Below are positions 8,396 to 17,152 of a stretch of 64,000 nucleotides of DNA, one piece after another. A program made the translations under genes and the position numbers. The DNA lies in the NCBI GenBank assembly GCA_964574325.1, contig CAZNMY010000005.1, positions 50,312 through 114,311 on the forward strand, in the 5' to 3' direction. This DNA comes from CAMDPA01 sp964574325. Its GTDB lineage: Bacteria; Pseudomonadota; Alphaproteobacteria; Rhizobiales; Hyphomicrobiaceae. The notes beneath the pieces are model-generated. The model was not told the origin of the DNA and made no database searches. It saw only the letters and a program-made list of their open reading frames with translations. How positions within the stretch are numbered: position 1 is the stretch's first letter; the number at the start of each line of letters is the position of its first letter.

Positions 8396-11127
8396 GATGA
8401 GTCGCTGGGCCGAGGCTTGACGGCCGCACCGAGAGCCTTTTCGATCAACGCATCGAACAGAACTGTGGCGGTCGGATCGGCGCGGGGCGGATCCCTCGAG
8501 ACACGGAACGTCGTCGCCAGGAGACGTCCGCTGCCGTAGCCGCACTCCATGATCAGTGCGACAGGCTTGTGCACCCACCCGACGAACAGGCCGGCGTGCA
8601 CTCGCCCCTGAAAGTCGTGCCGGTTGCCGCCCGAAATCACATGGGTCGGAATTACCCGGTCGAACGTGAGATCCAGTAGCGGGCCGCCGGGCAGGCGCGA
8701 GTACGGTCCCTGCCGGTGTAGCCAGCTGAATGAGGACGCCCAATCACCCTGCCAGGGTGTGCCGCTGCGCGCTTCGATCTGGACATTCTGCCAATGAGGG
8801 AAGAACGGATAGAGCGGCATCGCGCTGTCGGCAACGAGCAATACACGGCTGCCCTCACGCACGGAGTCGGCCAGCGCTGCATCGAGGTTCCGCGTGACGA
8901 TCAGGTCGGCTGCATCGGCGCGGTTCGCAGCCGCGTAGCCGAGTGCCTGTAGATGCTCCATCAACAGCGGATCGGACGACCACAGAAGAAGATGCCGGTC
9001 TGGCTGACGCCGCGACGGATACAGCGCGAGATCGATCCAGTTCCGTGCAACCTCCTGGCCATCGGCTTTCAGCAGGAGCTCTATAAGCAAGTTGCGCGGC
9101 GTCTCGGCGGTCGGCAGTTCGATGATCGCTTCGAGCTGCGTTTCCGTTCCAGGCTGCAGCGGCGGCACGGCAATGCTGAGAGGCTCGACGTTTTCGCCCA
9201 TCCGGATCTGCAGCATCGTTGCCGAGAGTGGCGCCCCGGCAGCATGAGTCACGGTGAGTGGCAGCGTCAGCCGCTCGCCCGCCCAGAAGGACCACCGCTC
9301 GAGGTGGGGAACCACCAGGGTGTCGGCATTGATGTGCGCAAGCTCGTTGAGGAAAATGCGTGGATGCCGGCGCATGTCTAGCAGGCCATTTGCCTCCCAG
9401 TGCACGTCTGTGAGCTCCGTGATCACATATCCGGCAAGCTGCGGCTTCAAGCGCATGCGCTCGATCTGGTATTTGAGCGCGTGGAACTGGTGCCACTGGG
9501 TGGCAGTGACGAGATTGTCGACGCTGTCGAAAACACGGTCGAGGTGCCAGTCCGCGAAACGGTTTTCCAGACCATGCGGGTACATCACGCCCCCGCCCCA
9601 GTCGTGGCCCGTCTCGAACCACCAGGGCTCGCGCCCGTCCGGCCCCGCCAGAAGCTTCGGATCAGGCAGGCCCCAGTTGCCGAACTCGGAGCACAGCAAC
9701 GGCTCCTGCCCGGTCGGCTCGCCATCGCTGTCGGGGCTGAAGAGGAAGCTGTTTCGGGCAGCGAGCTTGTCGACGAAGTCGTCCCACGACTTCCGACTAT
9801 CTGGAATAGCGGCATAGTAGTGATAGTCGGCAATGTCGGACTTGAGATGGAAACTCGGATGCAGCGGGGAATTGTCGACGACCAGGCGGGAAGGATCATA
9901 GGCCTTCAGCCAGTCGAATGTTTTCTTCAGCCACGCGCGGTGGCGGCGGTCGTGCACGAGATCGACACCCCAGTTCTCGTTGATGATGGTCCAGATCACG
10001 ATCGAAGGATGATGGTGGTCACGGTCGACCATGCCCTTCATCAGCGCTTCCTTGCGGGCTCGTGACCGCTCGGTCGAAATCCCGCCGTTCGGCAGTTCGG
10101 CCCACACCAGGATCCCCACCCGGTCGGCCGCATCGAGGTAGCGCGGATCCGGCGCCTTGATGTGTAAACGCACGCAATTCAGTCCGAGCGATTTGGCCTT
10201 CCGCAGTTGATCTTCAGCATAATCCGTGGACGGGAGCGTGCAGATCGTCTCGGGATAGTAGTCCTGATCGAGCGCGCCACGCAGGTGAAACGGCTTGCCG
10301 TTGAGCCAGAAGCGTCCGCTTCGGGCTTCGAACGAGCGAAAGCCGAACGTGCGGACCACCGCATCGAGCACCTCACTCTTGCCCAGCAATGCGACGCGAA
10401 GTCGGTAAAGACAGGGATCTTCCGGCGACCAGGCGCGAACGTCCGGCACCACGATCAGGTCGACCTCCAGCTCGTCTGCACCCACCGCGAGCTCGGCCCG
10501 ATGCACGGCGGCGACCGTTCCCACAGGATCGACCACCGTGAGCTCGGCGGTGAGAGACTGCGTCGCAGGACCGGCCAGAAGTACACGAACCGCGAGAGTG
10601 CCTCCGACTAGACTGGGCCAGACGCGCAGCTGAGCGACGTGATCCGCATTCCTGCACTCGAGGCGAACCGACTGCCAGATGCCCGACAAAGGGCCGTACC
10701 AGCTCTGCTTGCCGAACGGAATCTCGGCAAGGGGGAAATCCGGGAATTGACTGGGATCGTCGGTAGGGCTTTCGACTCTGACCTTTATTTCGTTTTGTCC
10801 TTCTCGCACGCTTTCCGATACGTCCAGGAAGAACGGTAGGAATCCGCCTTCATTGGCACCGGCATATTGCTCGTTCATCCACACGCGCGCGTTGTGGAAC
10901 ACGGCCCCGAAATGAACGTACACACGCCCCCGGCGCCAGCCACGTGGAACATTGAACTGGCGCGCGTAGACACCGATGCCGGACCTCGTGCGCAGGTCGG
11001 CAAACTGGGCCTGCCAGGGCGCGGGCACGTGGGCTCTGCGGACCTGAACGGTGGTCGCCCGCGCGCCCGCGTACATGAAGTCCCACGTTCCATCGAGGCT
11101 GATCGGCCCGCTTGTGTCTCGTTTCAT
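8392..11127 (-). CDS. Glycoside hydrolase family 2 protein (beta-galactosidase/glucuronidase type)
   Basis: 911-residue three-domain GH2 enzyme. N-terminal jelly roll (~15-190, LDGTWDF, PAPWQAQF, VFHNARVWMNEQ), an Ig-like domain (~195-295), then a TIM barrel with WLNGKPFHLRGALDQDYYPE. The acid/base Glu is in WTIINENWG and the nucleophile in LLCSEFGNWG. Two extra C-terminal domains follow, the last with a Rossmann-like or glutamine-amidotransferase-like sequence (LIVTRNLDAAL, VLLVADSAMPLYPF). No signal peptide, so cytoplasmic. First gene of the galactose operon; presumably releases galactose for galK/galT. Start at 11127 chosen over 11172 because the family begins at LDGTW. Confidence 0.9.
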   Translation of the reverse strand: MKRDTSGPISLDGTWDFMYAGARATTVQVRRAHVPAPWQAQFADLRTRSGIGVYARQFNVPRGWRRGRVYVHFGAVFHNARVWMNEQYAGANEGGFLPFFLDVSESVREGQNEIKVRVESPTDDPSQFPDFPLAEIPFGKQSWYGPLSGIWQSVRLECRNADHVAQLRVWPSLVGGTLAVRVLLAGPATQSLTAELTVVDPVGTVAAVHRAELAVGADELEVDLIVVPDVRAWSPEDPCLYRLRVALLGKSEVLDAVVRTFGFRSFEARSGRFWLNGKPFHLRGALDQDYYPETICTLPSTDYAEDQLRKAKSLGLNCVRLHIKAPDPRYLDAADRVGILVWAELPNGGISTERSRARKEALMKGMVDRDHHHPSIVIWTIINENWGVDLVHDRRHRAWLKKTFDWLKAYDPSRLVVDNSPLHPSFHLKSDIADYHYYAAIPDSRKSWDDFVDKLAARNSFLFSPDSDGEPTGQEPLLCSEFGNWGLPDPKLLAGPDGREPWWFETGHDWGGGVMYPHGLENRFADWHLDRVFDSVDNLVTATQWHQFHALKYQIERMRLKPQLAGYVITELTDVHWEANGLLDMRRHPRIFLNELAHINADTLVVPHLERWSFWAGERLTLPLTVTHAAGAPLSATMLQIRMGENVEPLSIAVPPLQPGTETQLEAIIELPTAETPRNLLIELLLKADGQEVARNWIDLALYPSRRQPDRHLLLWSSDPLLMEHLQALGYAAANRADAADLIVTRNLDAALADSVREGSRVLLVADSAMPLYPFFPHWQNVQIEARSGTPWQGDWASSFSWLHRQGPYSRLPGGPLLDLTFDRVIPTHVISGGNRHDFQGRVHAGLFVGWVHKPVALIMECGYGSGRLLATTFRVSRDPPRADPTATVLFDALIEKALGAAVKPRPSDSS

Positions 11128-11268
11128 TTCACCCACTACCAAAGCGCGCGCCGCCCGGCAGACGCGCGACAAAGCCGACGAATTTGCCGTCCACCCGACT
11201 ACAACGAACCGCGATGTCGCATAGTTGGTTGCTTAGTGCGCAGCGTTTGCGGCGCTAGGCGGCACCTG

Positions 11269-11294
11269 GGAACCGCGGAGAGCACGGCGACGTT
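11269..11294 (+). promoter_or_regulatory. EcfG-type promoter for glycosyltransferase-glf-galE
   Basis: GGAAC at 11269-11273, 17-nt spacer, CGTT at 11291-11294. It lies 40 nt before the glycosyltransferase start at 11334 and points toward it. No equivalent was found on the opposite strand for the GH2 operon. Confidence 0.8.
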
Positions 11295-11333
11295 GTGATG
11301 TTGTTGTCGAGCACCCCAGGAACCGGGAGTTTC

Positions 11334-12512
11334 ATGATGAGAGATGCGCTATCGAGCAGGACCCGACACTTGGTCTGCTTCTCTCACCTCAGATGGAACT
11401 TCGTCTTCCAGCGCCCACAGCATCTGCTGACGCGTGCCGCGCGTACGTATTGCGTCCACTTCTTCGAGGAGCCACTTTTCGCGGACGTTCGGGAGCCGCG
11501 ACTTGATATTCGTACCGGTGCCCCGAATGTCGTCGTTCCGGTGTTGCCCGAGACCTCCGATCCTGCTGATCGCGATGCGATGCTGCGCACACTGCTCGAT
11601 TCGTATCTCGAAGACGTCAGCCAACCGATTGAAGTTGGCTGGTACTACACGCCCATGGCGTTGCGGTTCTCGAGCCACCTGCAGTTTCCGGTGTGTGTTT
11701 ACGACTGTATGGACGAGCTGGCTCAGTTCAAGGGTGCGCCACCCGAGATGAAGGCTTTTGAGCGTCTGCTCATGCGGCGGGCACACGTGGTGTTCACAGG
11801 CGGACTGAGCCTTTACGAATCGAAACGACCCTATCATGCCAACGTTCACGCATTCCCTAGCAGCGTGGATATCCGACATTTCCTTCCTGCGCGATCGATG
11901 CGACTGCCGGAGCCAGCCGATCTGGACGGTCTCGCGGGGCCTCGCATCGGCTACTTCGGGGTGATCGACGAACGCCTGGATATTGATCTGGTCGACAGGG
12001 TCGCTGCGATGAGGCCAGACTGGCAATTCGTGATGATAGGTCCGATTGCCAAGATTGATCCGGCCGGACTTCCAAAGCGAAGCAACATTCATTGGCTCGG
12101 CGCAAAGGACTACACGGAGCTGCCCGCTTATCTTGCGGCCCTCGACGTCGGCTTCATGCCGTTCGCTCAGAACGCAGCCACTCGGTTTATCAGCCCGACC
12201 AAGACACCCGAGTTCCTTGCTGCCGGAATCCCCGTCGTCTCCACTCCGATCGTCGACGTGGTTCGAACATGGGGAGCGTGGAACCTCGTTGAGATCGCCG
12301 CCGACGCGCCGGCAATGACAGCCAGTATCGAGAGGCTGCTCGCGCGACGTCGCCGAAGAGACTGGTCAGGCTGGCTTGCGGATGTCGACCGCAAGCTCGC
12401 CTCGACCTCGTGGGACACGACGTGGGGGGCCATGCTCCACCAGATTCAAGGCGCCGCGCGTGGCTCGCAGGGCGGCGCGCGCATCGAGCACGCGCAGGTG
12501 AGCCATGTTTGA
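11334..12512 (+). CDS. Family 1/4-type glycosyltransferase linked to Glf
   Basis: 392 residues from the ATG at 11334, preceded by GGGAG. N-terminal half contains CFSHLRWNFVFQRPQHLL and VYDCMDELAQF; the C-terminal GT-B half has RIGYFGVIDERLD, HWLGAKDYTELPAYLAALDVG and the nucleotide-sugar loop TKTPEFLAAGIPVVSTP. Such proteins often neighbour UDP-galactopyranose mutase, and here the gene overlaps glf by 8 nt. It is a likely galactofuranosyl- or related transferase, but the donor is inferred only from context. No membrane segment is seen. Confidence 0.85.
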   Translation: MMRDALSSRTRHLVCFSHLRWNFVFQRPQHLLTRAARTYCVHFFEEPLFADVREPRLDIRTGAPNVVVPVLPETSDPADRDAMLRTLLDSYLEDVSQPIEVGWYYTPMALRFSSHLQFPVCVYDCMDELAQFKGAPPEMKAFERLLMRRAHVVFTGGLSLYESKRPYHANVHAFPSSVDIRHFLPARSMRLPEPADLDGLAGPRIGYFGVIDERLDIDLVDRVAAMRPDWQFVMIGPIAKIDPAGLPKRSNIHWLGAKDYTELPAYLAALDVGFMPFAQNAATRFISPTKTPEFLAAGIPVVSTPIVDVVRTWGAWNLVEIAADAPAMTASIERLLARRRRRDWSGWLADVDRKLASTSWDTTWGAMLHQIQGAARGSQGGARIEHAQVSHV

Positions 12513-13656
12513 TTGGCTTGTCGTCGGCGCCGGCTTCGCTGGGAGCGTGCTGGCAGAGCGCATTGCGAATGAGCGCCACGAGCGCGTGTTGCTGATCGAC
12601 CGGCGGCCCCACGTTGGCGGCAACGCATACGACCGGCACGACGATGCCGGTCTACTGATCCACCAGTACGGGCCGCACATCTTCCATACCAACAGCGAGC
12701 GAATCTTCACGTATCTTTCGCGGTTCACCGACTGGAGGGCCTATGAGCACAAAGTGCTGGCGTTCGTGGACGGGCAGCTCCTGCCCATTCCGATCAATCA
12801 AGACACGGTCAACCGACTCTATGGTTTGACCCTGGACGCAGCGGGGGTGGAGGAGTTCTTTCAGAGCCGCGCTGAGAAGATCGATACAATCCGTACTTCC
12901 GAAGATGTCATCGTGGGGCGCGTCGGAAGGGAACTCTACGTCAAATTTTTTCGTGACTACACGCGCAAGCAATGGGGCATGGACCCTTCGGAACTCGACA
13001 AGTCCGTCACCGCGCGCGTGCCCGTTCGCACGAACCGAGACGATCGCTATTTCTCGGACCGGTTCCAGTACATGCCGAAGCGCGGCTACACCGCAATGTT
13101 CGAGCGCATGCTGGCAAACCCGCGGATCTCCGTCCTGCTGCAGACCGATTTTCGGGACGTGGCTCGCCTCGTCCCTCACAAGCGCGTGATCTACACGGGC
13201 CCGATCGACGAGTATTTCGACTATAGGTTCGGCCGGCTGCCTTACCGCTCGTTGCAATTCGAGCATGTCACGCTCGACGAAGTGTGCCATCAGCCCGTCG
13301 CTGTCGTAAATTATCCGCAGACCGAGCGCTATACGCGCGTCACCGAGTACAAGCACCTCACAGGGCAGACCAACGCGCGGACCAGCCTGACCTACGAGTA
13401 TCCGTGCGACGTCGGCGATCCCTACTACCCCATCCCGCGCCCGGAGAACGCGGCGCTCTACAAGCGCTACGAGAAGCTGGCCGAGAGCACGCCGGATGTC
13501 TGGTTCGTCGGTCGGCTCGCCACCTACAGGTACTACAATATGGACCAGGTGGTTGGGCAGGCACTTGCCACATTCGAGCGCATCCAGGAGGACGTTCCTG
13601 TTCAACGGCCGAGCACGCCACCCGCGAGGGGTATGGTACAGCCGGCTATCGCATGA
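12505..13656 (+). CDS. glf: UDP-galactopyranose mutase
   Basis: 383-residue flavoprotein that interconverts UDP-galactopyranose and UDP-galactofuranose. FAD-binding VVGAGFAGSVLAERIA and IDRRPHVGGNAYD at the N-terminus; YGPHIFHTN, WRAYEHKVLAFVDGQLLPIPIN, YTRKQWG, IYTGPIDEYFDYRFG and YYNMDQVVGQAL are family hallmarks including substrate- and flavin-contacting residues. Length matches the family. Translation overlaps the preceding glycosyltransferase. Supplies UDP-Galf for a surface glycan, with galE providing UDP-Gal. Confidence 0.97.
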   Translation: MFDWLVVGAGFAGSVLAERIANERHERVLLIDRRPHVGGNAYDRHDDAGLLIHQYGPHIFHTNSERIFTYLSRFTDWRAYEHKVLAFVDGQLLPIPINQDTVNRLYGLTLDAAGVEEFFQSRAEKIDTIRTSEDVIVGRVGRELYVKFFRDYTRKQWGMDPSELDKSVTARVPVRTNRDDRYFSDRFQYMPKRGYTAMFERMLANPRISVLLQTDFRDVARLVPHKRVIYTGPIDEYFDYRFGRLPYRSLQFEHVTLDEVCHQPVAVVNYPQTERYTRVTEYKHLTGQTNARTSLTYEYPCDVGDPYYPIPRPENAALYKRYEKLAESTPDVWFVGRLATYRYYNMDQVVGQALATFERIQEDVPVQRPSTPPARGMVQPAIA

Positions 13657-13690
13657 ACAGAACGCGGCTTGTTGAGCACACGAGTCTTCC

Positions 13691-14677
13691 ATGAATGTTC
13701 TTGTGACCGGGGGGGCGGGCTATATCGGGAGCCACGTCTCGCATGAGTTGGCCGATTCCGGGCATAGTCCGACCGTTCTCGACGATCTGTCGACCGGGTT
13801 GCGGCGTCTCGTTCCCAGCTCGGCTCGCCTCGTCGTTGGTGACGTGGGTGATGAAGCGCTCGTAAGGCGGCTAGCCGAGGAGCAGCGGTTCGATGCCGTG
13901 CTACACTTCGCCGGCTCGATCGTCGTTCCCGATTCGGTTCGTGACCCGCTCGGCTACTACCTCAACAATACAGTGAAGTCGCGGGCTCTGCTGAGCGCGG
14001 TCGTTGGGTCGGGGATTCCCATCATCGTGTTCTCGTCTACAGCCGCAGTATACGGGGCCCCACGAACAACACCTGTCAGCGAAGAAGCAGATCTTGCTCC
14101 GCTATCGCCCTACGGCGCGTCGAAGCTCATGACCGAGCGTATGCTGGCCGACGTTGCGGCGGCTCACGGGCTCAAGTACGCGGCATTGCGCTATTTCAAT
14201 GTGGCAGGTGCCGATCCGGAAGGCCGCACCGGCCAGTGGTCGCGGCGCGCAACGCACCTGATCAAAGTCGCCTGCGAGGTGGCCATCGGTAAGCGGTCGC
14301 ACCTCGACATCTACGGCGACGACTATCCCACCCGAGACGGTACGTGCATTCGCGACTACATCCACGTCACCGATCTGGCACGCGCTCATCTGGCCGCCCT
14401 CGACCATCTTCGCGGCGGGGGAAATTCGCTGGTGCTCAATTGCGGATACTCTCGCGGATACTCGGTCCTCGACGTCGTCGAGGCGGTCCGGCGTGTTTCC
14501 GGCCAACTCATCCCAGTGCGCCACTGTCCTCGCCGGGCCGGCGATCCCGCCGAGCTTGTTTCCGACACCGGCAGATTGCGGCAAACATTGAATTGGAAGG
14601 CAGCCTGCGACGATCTCGATACGATCGTTCGCCACGCTCTAGAATGGGAACACAAGCTCGGAGCTGCCGGCATGTAG
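13691..14677 (+). CDS. galE: UDP-glucose 4-epimerase
   Basis: 328-residue extended short-chain dehydrogenase. NAD motif VTGGAGYIGSHVS, catalytic Ser/Thr region FSSTAAVYG and YGASK (Tyr-Lys), then YFNVAGADPEGRTGQ and YGDDYPTRDGTCIRDYIHV, which is characteristic of GalE rather than other epimerases. Interconverts UDP-glucose and UDP-galactose, linking galK/galT and glf. Follows glf by 34 nt and shares its promoter. Confidence 0.95.
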   Translation: MNVLVTGGAGYIGSHVSHELADSGHSPTVLDDLSTGLRRLVPSSARLVVGDVGDEALVRRLAEEQRFDAVLHFAGSIVVPDSVRDPLGYYLNNTVKSRALLSAVVGSGIPIIVFSSTAAVYGAPRTTPVSEEADLAPLSPYGASKLMTERMLADVAAAHGLKYAALRYFNVAGADPEGRTGQWSRRATHLIKVACEVAIGKRSHLDIYGDDYPTRDGTCIRDYIHVTDLARAHLAALDHLRGGGNSLVLNCGYSRGYSVLDVVEAVRRVSGQLIPVRHCPRRAGDPAELVSDTGRLRQTLNWKAACDDLDTIVRHALEWEHKLGAAGM

Positions 14678-15044
14678 TCGAAGTAGGTAGCCGCGCGCCG
14701 TTCGATGGAGGCGAGACCGCGCGGATCGGGTTGTTTCTGCGCTACCCAGCTAGTTCAAATTGTACCCGAGGCCGCGTGACGCCACCCACCGCCCACCAGC
14801 CGAACAGCGACGCGCGATGGCCTGAGAGACATTCGTAGAACATTCCGACCAGGAAACCGCCGAACCGACAATTGCGACCGGTCCCGCCAGAGTTCCTTGG
14901 TGGAGAGTGAAACCGCGCCACCGCCCAAAGGTGAGGTACGTGCCCGGCCTGATCGAGGCTGCCAGACGCCAGCTCCTACAGCAAAGGCCGCGCGTCGAGT
15001 AACCAACGGCCCGCAGCTCGCCGCCCGCGCATCACGACTGCCGA
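14678..15044. other. Intergenic region between convergent genes
   Basis: 367 bp between galE (+) and the TerB-like gene (-). Open frames here are Arg/Pro/Gly-rich and match nothing recognised. No clear terminator hairpin with a T-run was seen. Confidence 0.4.
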
Positions 15045-15572
15045 TCAATCCTGGTAGCGCCGCTCGAGGCTGCGGGCGAGCTCGTCCGGCAGGCGCAGGC
15101 GCGCCACGACATAGCGAGTGAACATCCGCCCGGTGGAGCTGCGGCGGTTCGTGCCGGCCAGGACTGCGGCGTAGATCAACCCTGCTGCATGTATATCATC
15201 GGCGGCGAGCACCGCGTGCAGAGGCCACGGCGAGACCCGGGCTCGAACGATTGCATCAGCGCGAGATTGCGGGTTGGCGAGGAAGGGTCGCAAGCCGTTG
15301 TCGACCTGCGCCTCCTTCGCGCTGTCCCAAATGCCGTCGGATAGGGCGGCGGCAACCGCGGCCTGCGCCAGGTGATCACGCGCGCTCTCATCGATCCGCT
15401 CGATCGCCAACGTCAGCGGAAACAGCAGCTGGTGCTGAGTGCGCAACCAGGCATGCAAAATCTTCGTACCGAGGACGGCGAGAATGGCGCGATCGACCCC
15501 GTCAGCACCGGTGGCCGGCCCCGGAGAGAAATGGCTCGCTTCCGACACACTCTGGTCCGCCGGCCGACTCAT
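15045..15572 (-). CDS. TerB/DUF533-like hypothetical protein
   Basis: 175-residue, mainly helical acidic protein without signal peptide. The central and C-terminal parts (helices around RDHLAQAAVAAALSDG, then HAAGLIYAAVLA and a final LRLPDELARSLERRYQD) recall TerB/DUF533-type bundles, in which a C-terminal helix follows the pattern Leu-x-Leu-Pro. This is a weak resemblance. The ATG at 15572 overlaps the stop of the upstream response-regulator remnant (ATGA), so the two were an operon with coupled translation; the original role was probably tied to that regulator. Confidence 0.6.
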   Translation of the reverse strand: MSRPADQSVSEASHFSPGPATGADGVDRAILAVLGTKILHAWLRTQHQLLFPLTLAIERIDESARDHLAQAAVAAALSDGIWDSAKEAQVDNGLRPFLANPQSRADAIVRARVSPWPLHAVLAADDIHAAGLIYAAVLAGTNRRSSTGRMFTRYVVARLRLPDELARSLERRYQD

Positions 15573-15790
15573 GGCGCGCTCACTGCCGGCTGCTTTCCGC
15601 CGGCAGCGCCGGCCAAAAAGCATTCGATCTGCTCGAGCAGGCGAGAGAAGTCGACGGGCTTTGGGTGATAGTCGTCGCCGGCTTGACCGCCGTCAACCGT
15701 CACCTCTACCTCATGGTCGCGCCGGTTGAGACGGCGAGACAGGAAGTGCCAGACCTCTTCGTGGTCCTCGACCAGGAGTATTCTCGCCAT
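15569..15790 (-). pseudogene. Response-regulator receiver with internal deletion (no phospho-acceptor)
   Basis: 73 codons from ATG 15790. The N-terminus ARILLVEDHEEVWHFLSRRL is the first strand and helix of a CheY-like receiver, with the acidic pair. The C-terminus DDYHPKPVDFSRLLEQIE carries the conserved Lys and last helix. Between them (after TVDGGQAG) roughly 45-50 residues are missing, including the phospho-accepting Asp and the Thr/Ser strand. The deletion is in frame and the stop still overlaps the next start. It could be a short-lived peptide that only drives coupled translation, but cannot be a normal phosphorylated receiver. Confidence 0.75.
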
Positions 15791-15840
15791 CGCGATTGGC
15801 CTTTGTCGCCGAAACCATGGAGCGTACGTGCCCGAGTTCC

Positions 15841-15957
15841 TCAAGCAACGCCCGCTTCGAGTCCTCGTGCCGCGGCGTCCTTCATGGATGACAGCAATGC
15901 GCTCGCCTCGTTGCTCGCGTTGCGGCGCTGCTCGGACGACACCTGCTGCCAAGCCAT
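15841..15957 (-). pseudogene. Small membrane-anchored peptide or gene fragment
   Basis: A minus-strand frame with one hydrophobic segment (LATLALTSSAAALVVMAW) followed by a helical, Ala/Ser-rich tail ending GLEAGVA. The only ATG, at 15957, lies inside the hydrophobic stretch and yields 38 residues; the frame is open back to 16041 without a standard start. The pattern looks like the N-terminal anchor of a sensor or methyl-accepting-type protein. A near-consensus EcfG site (GGAAC, 16 nt, GGTT; 16006-16030, minus) lies upstream. Probably a degraded 5' end. Confidence 0.3.
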
Positions 15958-16128
15958 GACCACCAATGCCGCCGCTGAAGAGGTCAGCGCCAGCGTCGCC
16001 AGCCTAACCGCCAGCCAGAATTCTCGTTCCTGGAATTGGCTTCATGCGCGCGAGCGCACATTCGATGGCTGTGCGTCTCCGCTGCCAACGCTGCTCGAAG
16101 TGCGCTCTACTTGAGCTGTCTTTGAGCT

Positions 16129-16965
16129 TCATTCCTGCAGTACCGGACATGGCCGCCGCTGCCGCAACTGGAAGGTCTCGTCCGTTGATAGCACGTGAAC
16201 GCGCAGGCCGTGGAGAGACAGCGCGCGCTTGGGCCGAGCTTCCGCAACGTTGGAGTGCGTGATGTCGGAGCCATCGATGACGCAAACACAGCCGCGCCCG
16301 AGAACGCGGAACATGCCTCCGTCCACGACGACGGCGGTGTCCTCATCTATACCCAGTCCCAGTCCGCGCGGATTGAGAGCGACAGCACCGACCAGACGGC
16401 CGAACCTGCCCCGCTCGGCAAAGTGCTGGTCGATGATGACGTCGCCGATCAGACCGAGTCCGGGCGCCATGTGCAGGTCGCCGATCCGATGCGAAACGGC
16501 GCTGCTGCCCTTGACGAGCATCGTCTCGCTCATCACCGAAGCACCGGCCGAGGTGCCCGCGATCAGCCCGCCGAAACGGTGGATTTCGCGCACACGCCGC
16601 TCGATCGGTGTGTCCCCGATCTGACTCGTGATCCTCAGCTGATCTCCGCCGGTGAAGAACACGCCGGCCGCATCATCGAGGATTGCCAGGCGGGCCGGGT
16701 CCCTGGCCTCCAGGCGTTCGGCGATATAGAGTTCGGAGAGGCTACCGACACCGAGCGCCGAGAACGCCTTCCTGTATTGGTCGAAATAGCCCCTCGGGTC
16801 GTGCGAGGCGATGGTTGCGATCACGAGCTTGCCGCCGCCGATAAGGCGAGCGATTTCTGCCAGGATCAGCTTCTTCCCACGCCGATCCTCACCGCCACCA
16901 ATGATGACAAGCGGCCCCGTGGCATCGGTGCTGTCCGACACTCTCATTACGCCGTCTCGGGGCAA
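16129..16965 (-). CDS. cphB: Cyanophycinase (peptidase S51)
   Basis: 278-residue serine exopeptidase that cleaves cyanophycin to beta-Asp-Arg dipeptides. Features: LVIIGGGEDRRG near the N-terminus, VFFTGGDQLRI, the nucleophile Ser in LIAGTSAGASVMSE, and GLGLIGDVIIDQHFAERGR with the conserved His. Length is typical of bacterial CphB. Start at 16965 (MPRDGVM) or 16947 (MRVSDS). No signal peptide, so intracellular mobilisation of the polymer. Follows cphA on the same strand with a 187-bp gap that might hold its own promoter. Confidence 0.93.
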   Translation of the reverse strand: MPRDGVMRVSDSTDATGPLVIIGGGEDRRGKKLILAEIARLIGGGKLVIATIASHDPRGYFDQYRKAFSALGVGSLSELYIAERLEARDPARLAILDDAAGVFFTGGDQLRITSQIGDTPIERRVREIHRFGGLIAGTSAGASVMSETMLVKGSSAVSHRIGDLHMAPGLGLIGDVIIDQHFAERGRFGRLVGAVALNPRGLGLGIDEDTAVVVDGGMFRVLGRGCVCVIDGSDITHSNVAEARPKRALSLHGLRVHVLSTDETFQLRQRRPCPVLQE

Positions 16966-17152
16966 GTGAAACGTATTTTAGCAAGCGTGATGTTCTGTTC
17001 GCGCCGAGCCGTCGAGACACCAACTGCGACGCGGCCGAACGCGGCGATCGCGACGCTGGCGACAGTGTCGTTCCCGGTGTTCGGCAGCTTCGCTGCAACT
17101 ACTTGCAACCACGACTGTGGTACTGTGGCTCCTACTCCGACAGCTAGACAGA

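Noticed and set aside
15251..16114. 287-codon plus-strand frame opposite the TerB-like and receiver genes
   Set aside because: Antisense, Arg/Pro/Ser-rich, and the minus strand has ATGA-linked genes with receiver motifs.
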